A stretch of 7,249 nt of DNA, from contig DUUG01000073.1 in the NCBI GenBank assembly GCA_012841675.1, positions 1-7,249 of the forward strand, written 5' to 3'. Numbering within the stretch: the first letter of the stretch is position 1; each line of letters begins with the position of its first letter. Both the position numbers and the translations under genes were made by a program. This DNA is from Clostridiales bacterium (lineage in GTDB: Bacteria; Bacillota; Clostridia; Oscillospirales; QAMX01). Positions 5,827-7,249 of the stretch are shown piece after piece. The notes under the pieces are model-generated. The model was not told the DNA's origin. It saw only the letters and a list, made by a program, of their open reading frames with translations, and searched no databases.

Positions 5827-6266
5827 TAAGCTTCCTCCTTTTCGGTGACCTGTTCGACATACAAGCGAACACCTTGGATCTGGCGGACGATAACACGGCT
5901 TCCTTTAGGAATATGCTCTTCCAAAAGACCACGAGCCGACCAGATTTGCCCCCGTACCTGAACCTCTCCTTGCCCTGTCGTATTGTTGATATCAATCAAC
6001 ACAACGCCTTCTGTATCAAGCAATACATCCGCATTCGTCCGCTCCTCCCCTACCTTTAGAACCTTCATGGCAAAGGGGCGCAGTAGCAAAAGCGATGCTG
6101 CCGAAAGAATCAAAAAGACAATAATCTGCCACGGCAAGGGCACCCCAAGCAGAGTGCCCACAAGAGCTGCCAACGCGCCAATGGCAAACCAAAGGGACGT
6201 AATGGCAGCCGTCAGACCTTCTACTAACAGAAAAAACACAAAAAGACCAAGCCAAACCAGTTCCAT
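5826..6266 (-). CDS. NfeD family membrane protein (short, NfeD1b type)
   Basis: A 146-residue NfeD protein with three hydrophobic segments (about residues 4-22, 24-43 and 46-62), then a cytoplasmic or surface OB-fold domain (about 80-140) containing the usual G-x-V-G/GEVQVRGQIWSA strand and the PKGSRVIVRQIQGVRLYVE end. It lacks the ClpP-like protease domain of long NfeD proteins. Such short forms accompany SPFH/stomatin proteins and are thought to help assemble or anchor them. The start at 6266 is chosen because AGGAGG lies 6 nt before it; the in-frame ATG at 6284 has no ribosome binding site and would place that AGGAGG inside the gene. It overlaps the SPFH start by one base and begins 24 nt after the SIS gene. 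Confidence 0.92.
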   Translation of the reverse strand: MELVWLGLFVFFLLVEGLTAAITSLWFAIGALAALVGTLLGVPLPWQIIVFLILSAASLLLLRPFAMKVLKVGEERTNADVLLDTEGVVLIDINNTTGQGEVQVRGQIWSARGLLEEHIPKGSRVIVRQIQGVRLYVEQVTEKEEA

Positions 6267-6272
6267 TACGTC

Positions 6273-6278
6273 CCTCCT
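6273..6278 (-). promoter_or_regulatory. Ribosome binding site deciding the nfeD start
   Basis: On the minus strand AGGAGG is 6 nt before the ATG at 6266. This rules against the longer start at 6284. Confidence 0.75.
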
Positions 6279-6290
6279 ATTCATTTTACA

Positions 6291-7249
6291 CTATTTGGTT
6301 ATGGTCACCTTTGAAAGCCCGCGAGGCGCGTCGGGGTTCAGACCCTTAGCAAGGGAGAGCTTGCAGGCAAAAATCTGCATAGCCGCAACGGCGGCAAACA
6401 GCGCTTCCACTCCATTTTTGCCGGGGAGCAAAACGCCGTCGTTTACCTTTGTAAGCAGGTTGGTGCTGGTGGTAAAGGCGAAGACATCTGCACCCTTTTC
6501 GTGAAGCTTTTCAGCCATCTTTTCGGCGTCTTCATACAGGTTTTCTTCCACGGCAAAGAGGAACGTGGGAGTGTTGTCGGAAATCATAGCGATGGGGCCA
6601 TGATAGAAGTCAGACGTGGCATAGCCGCGAGTTCTGACATAGCAGGTTTCCTGCGTCTTAAGGGCAAATTCCATAGCAATGGGATAGGCAAAGCCGCGGC
6701 CGAGAATGAAGCCATCGGTTGCAAAGCAGTACCGCCGGGCAGCTTGCCCAATTACATCTTCCAACTTATACGTCTTTTCCAGCACACCGGGAACAGCGCG
6801 CAGAGCCTTCTTCAATTCGGAATTCCGGCTCCACTCTGCCACAAGCAGGGCGGACAGATAAAGCTGTGTCACAAAGGTTTTTGTAGCCGCAACGCTAACT
6901 TCCGGTCCTGCGCTGCAGTTCAGATGATATTCCGCCGTGCTGGCCATTAGCGAATCTGCATTGTTGGTAATCGCAAGGGTAACGGCACCGTCGGCACGGC
7001 CGCGGGCAAGCACTTCATTGGCGTCGGCGGCGCGGCCCGACTGGGAAATACCAATGACAAAACTATCTTTTAAAGACAACTTGCCTTCGTAAACCGTGTA
7101 AAACCGAGGGAGCGGCCAAGCTAACCGGCAAGCCCACATACGTTTCGATCAAGTATTTAGCATAGATACCGGCATGATCCGAAGTTCCACGGGCGGCGAT
7201 TACCACCGATTTCACTTTCTTCTTGCGGAGAGCCGATGCAAGAGCCTTC
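6291..7249 (-). CDS. SIS-domain amino-sugar phosphate enzyme (GlmS C-terminal/NagB-II-like), partial and frameshifted
   Basis: About 319 residues of a double-SIS protein, open at the right edge. Order of motifs: ARGTSDHAG (first sugar-phosphate loop), PSV / YTVYEGKLSL, then GISQSGRAADANEV, ITNNADS, GPEVSVAATKTF, GRGFAYPIAMEFALK, the EENLYEDAEKM segment and the C-terminal NPDAPRGLSKVT. The SIS fold isomerises or deaminates amino-sugar phosphates. The ARGTS-D-HAG and SQSGRAAD motifs and the LSKVT end fit stand-alone SIS enzymes of the NagB-II type (glucosamine-6-phosphate deaminase) better than true GlmS, but the N-terminus is missing, so a glutaminase domain cannot be excluded. One extra base in the A run at 7100-7103 breaks the frame; the upstream frame meets TAG at 7063-7065. 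From about 7103 rightward the protein is read in a different frame from the part at 6291-7100. It lies 24 nt before nfeD and is probably co-transcribed with it. Confidence 0.85.
7100..7103 (-). other. Single-base frameshift in the SIS gene
   Basis: On the minus strand the codons run CCC TCG GTT TTA CAC, giving P-S-V-L-H, then a stop 11 codons after that H. Removing one T gives P-S-V-Y-T-V-Y-E-G-K, the family sequence. The event is one added base in a four-base homopolymer, so a sequencing or assembly error is as likely as a mutation. Confidence 0.85.

Noticed and set aside
5983..6504. + strand open frame opposite nfeD and the SIS 3' end
   Set aside because: It runs across two real minus-strand genes and their junction and has no domain of its own.
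6501..6950. + strand open frame of 149 codons opposite the SIS gene
   Set aside because: It is a shadow of the conserved SIS coding sequence, with no recognisable domain.

Overview
The window reads as the chromosome of a Gram-positive, endospore-forming member of the Clostridia (Oscillospiraceae/Ruminococcaceae-like). The reasons are a GerW/YtfJ spore protein beside a DUF2953 gene, a DacB/DacF-type carboxypeptidase, strong AGGAGG-type ribosome binding sites, a perfect CcpA-type cre palindrome and moderate GC. This placement is inferred from gene content only.

Layout. Positions 1-4306 are on the + strand. They hold the 3' part of a DUF2953 (ytfI-like) gene, ytfJ/gerW, a secreted D-Ala-D-Ala carboxypeptidase, an RluB/RsuA-type rRNA pseudouridine synthase, a deoxyinosine (hypoxanthine) DNA glycosylase sharing ATGA with the synthase, a small terminator, and a DUF1848 protein with a C-terminal CX3CX2C cysteine cluster. 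A strong terminator follows at 4325-4355. Positions 4354-4823 hold a promoter/operator region with a 14-bp cre palindrome and a short ECF-sigma-like gene that has only region 2. A long hairpin at 4865-4903 separates it from the convergent minus-strand block. That block (4927-7249, transcribed right to left) encodes a SIS-domain sugar-phosphate enzyme (incomplete at the window edge and carrying a one-base frameshift near 7100), an NfeD membrane protein and an SPFH/stomatin-like protein.

How the genes work together. The left block is a housekeeping/sporulation cluster: spore protein, peptidoglycan trimming and ribosome maturation. In Firmicutes this neighbourhood often follows scpA-scpB, which would lie left of the window (inference). 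The glycosylase/DUF1848 pair suggests nucleic-acid repair, but the role of DUF1848 is unknown. The NfeD/SPFH pair is a known membrane-scaffold module and is translationally coupled here (TAATG). The amino-sugar enzyme upstream is only 24 nt away and probably shares the transcript.

No tRNA, rRNA, CRISPR array, insertion sequence or phage gene was seen, and no gene-free stretch exceeds 300 bases. The observations most worth following up are the cre-controlled, apparently internally deleted sigma factor, the DUF1848 cysteine cluster beside a DNA glycosylase, and the frameshift in the SIS gene.
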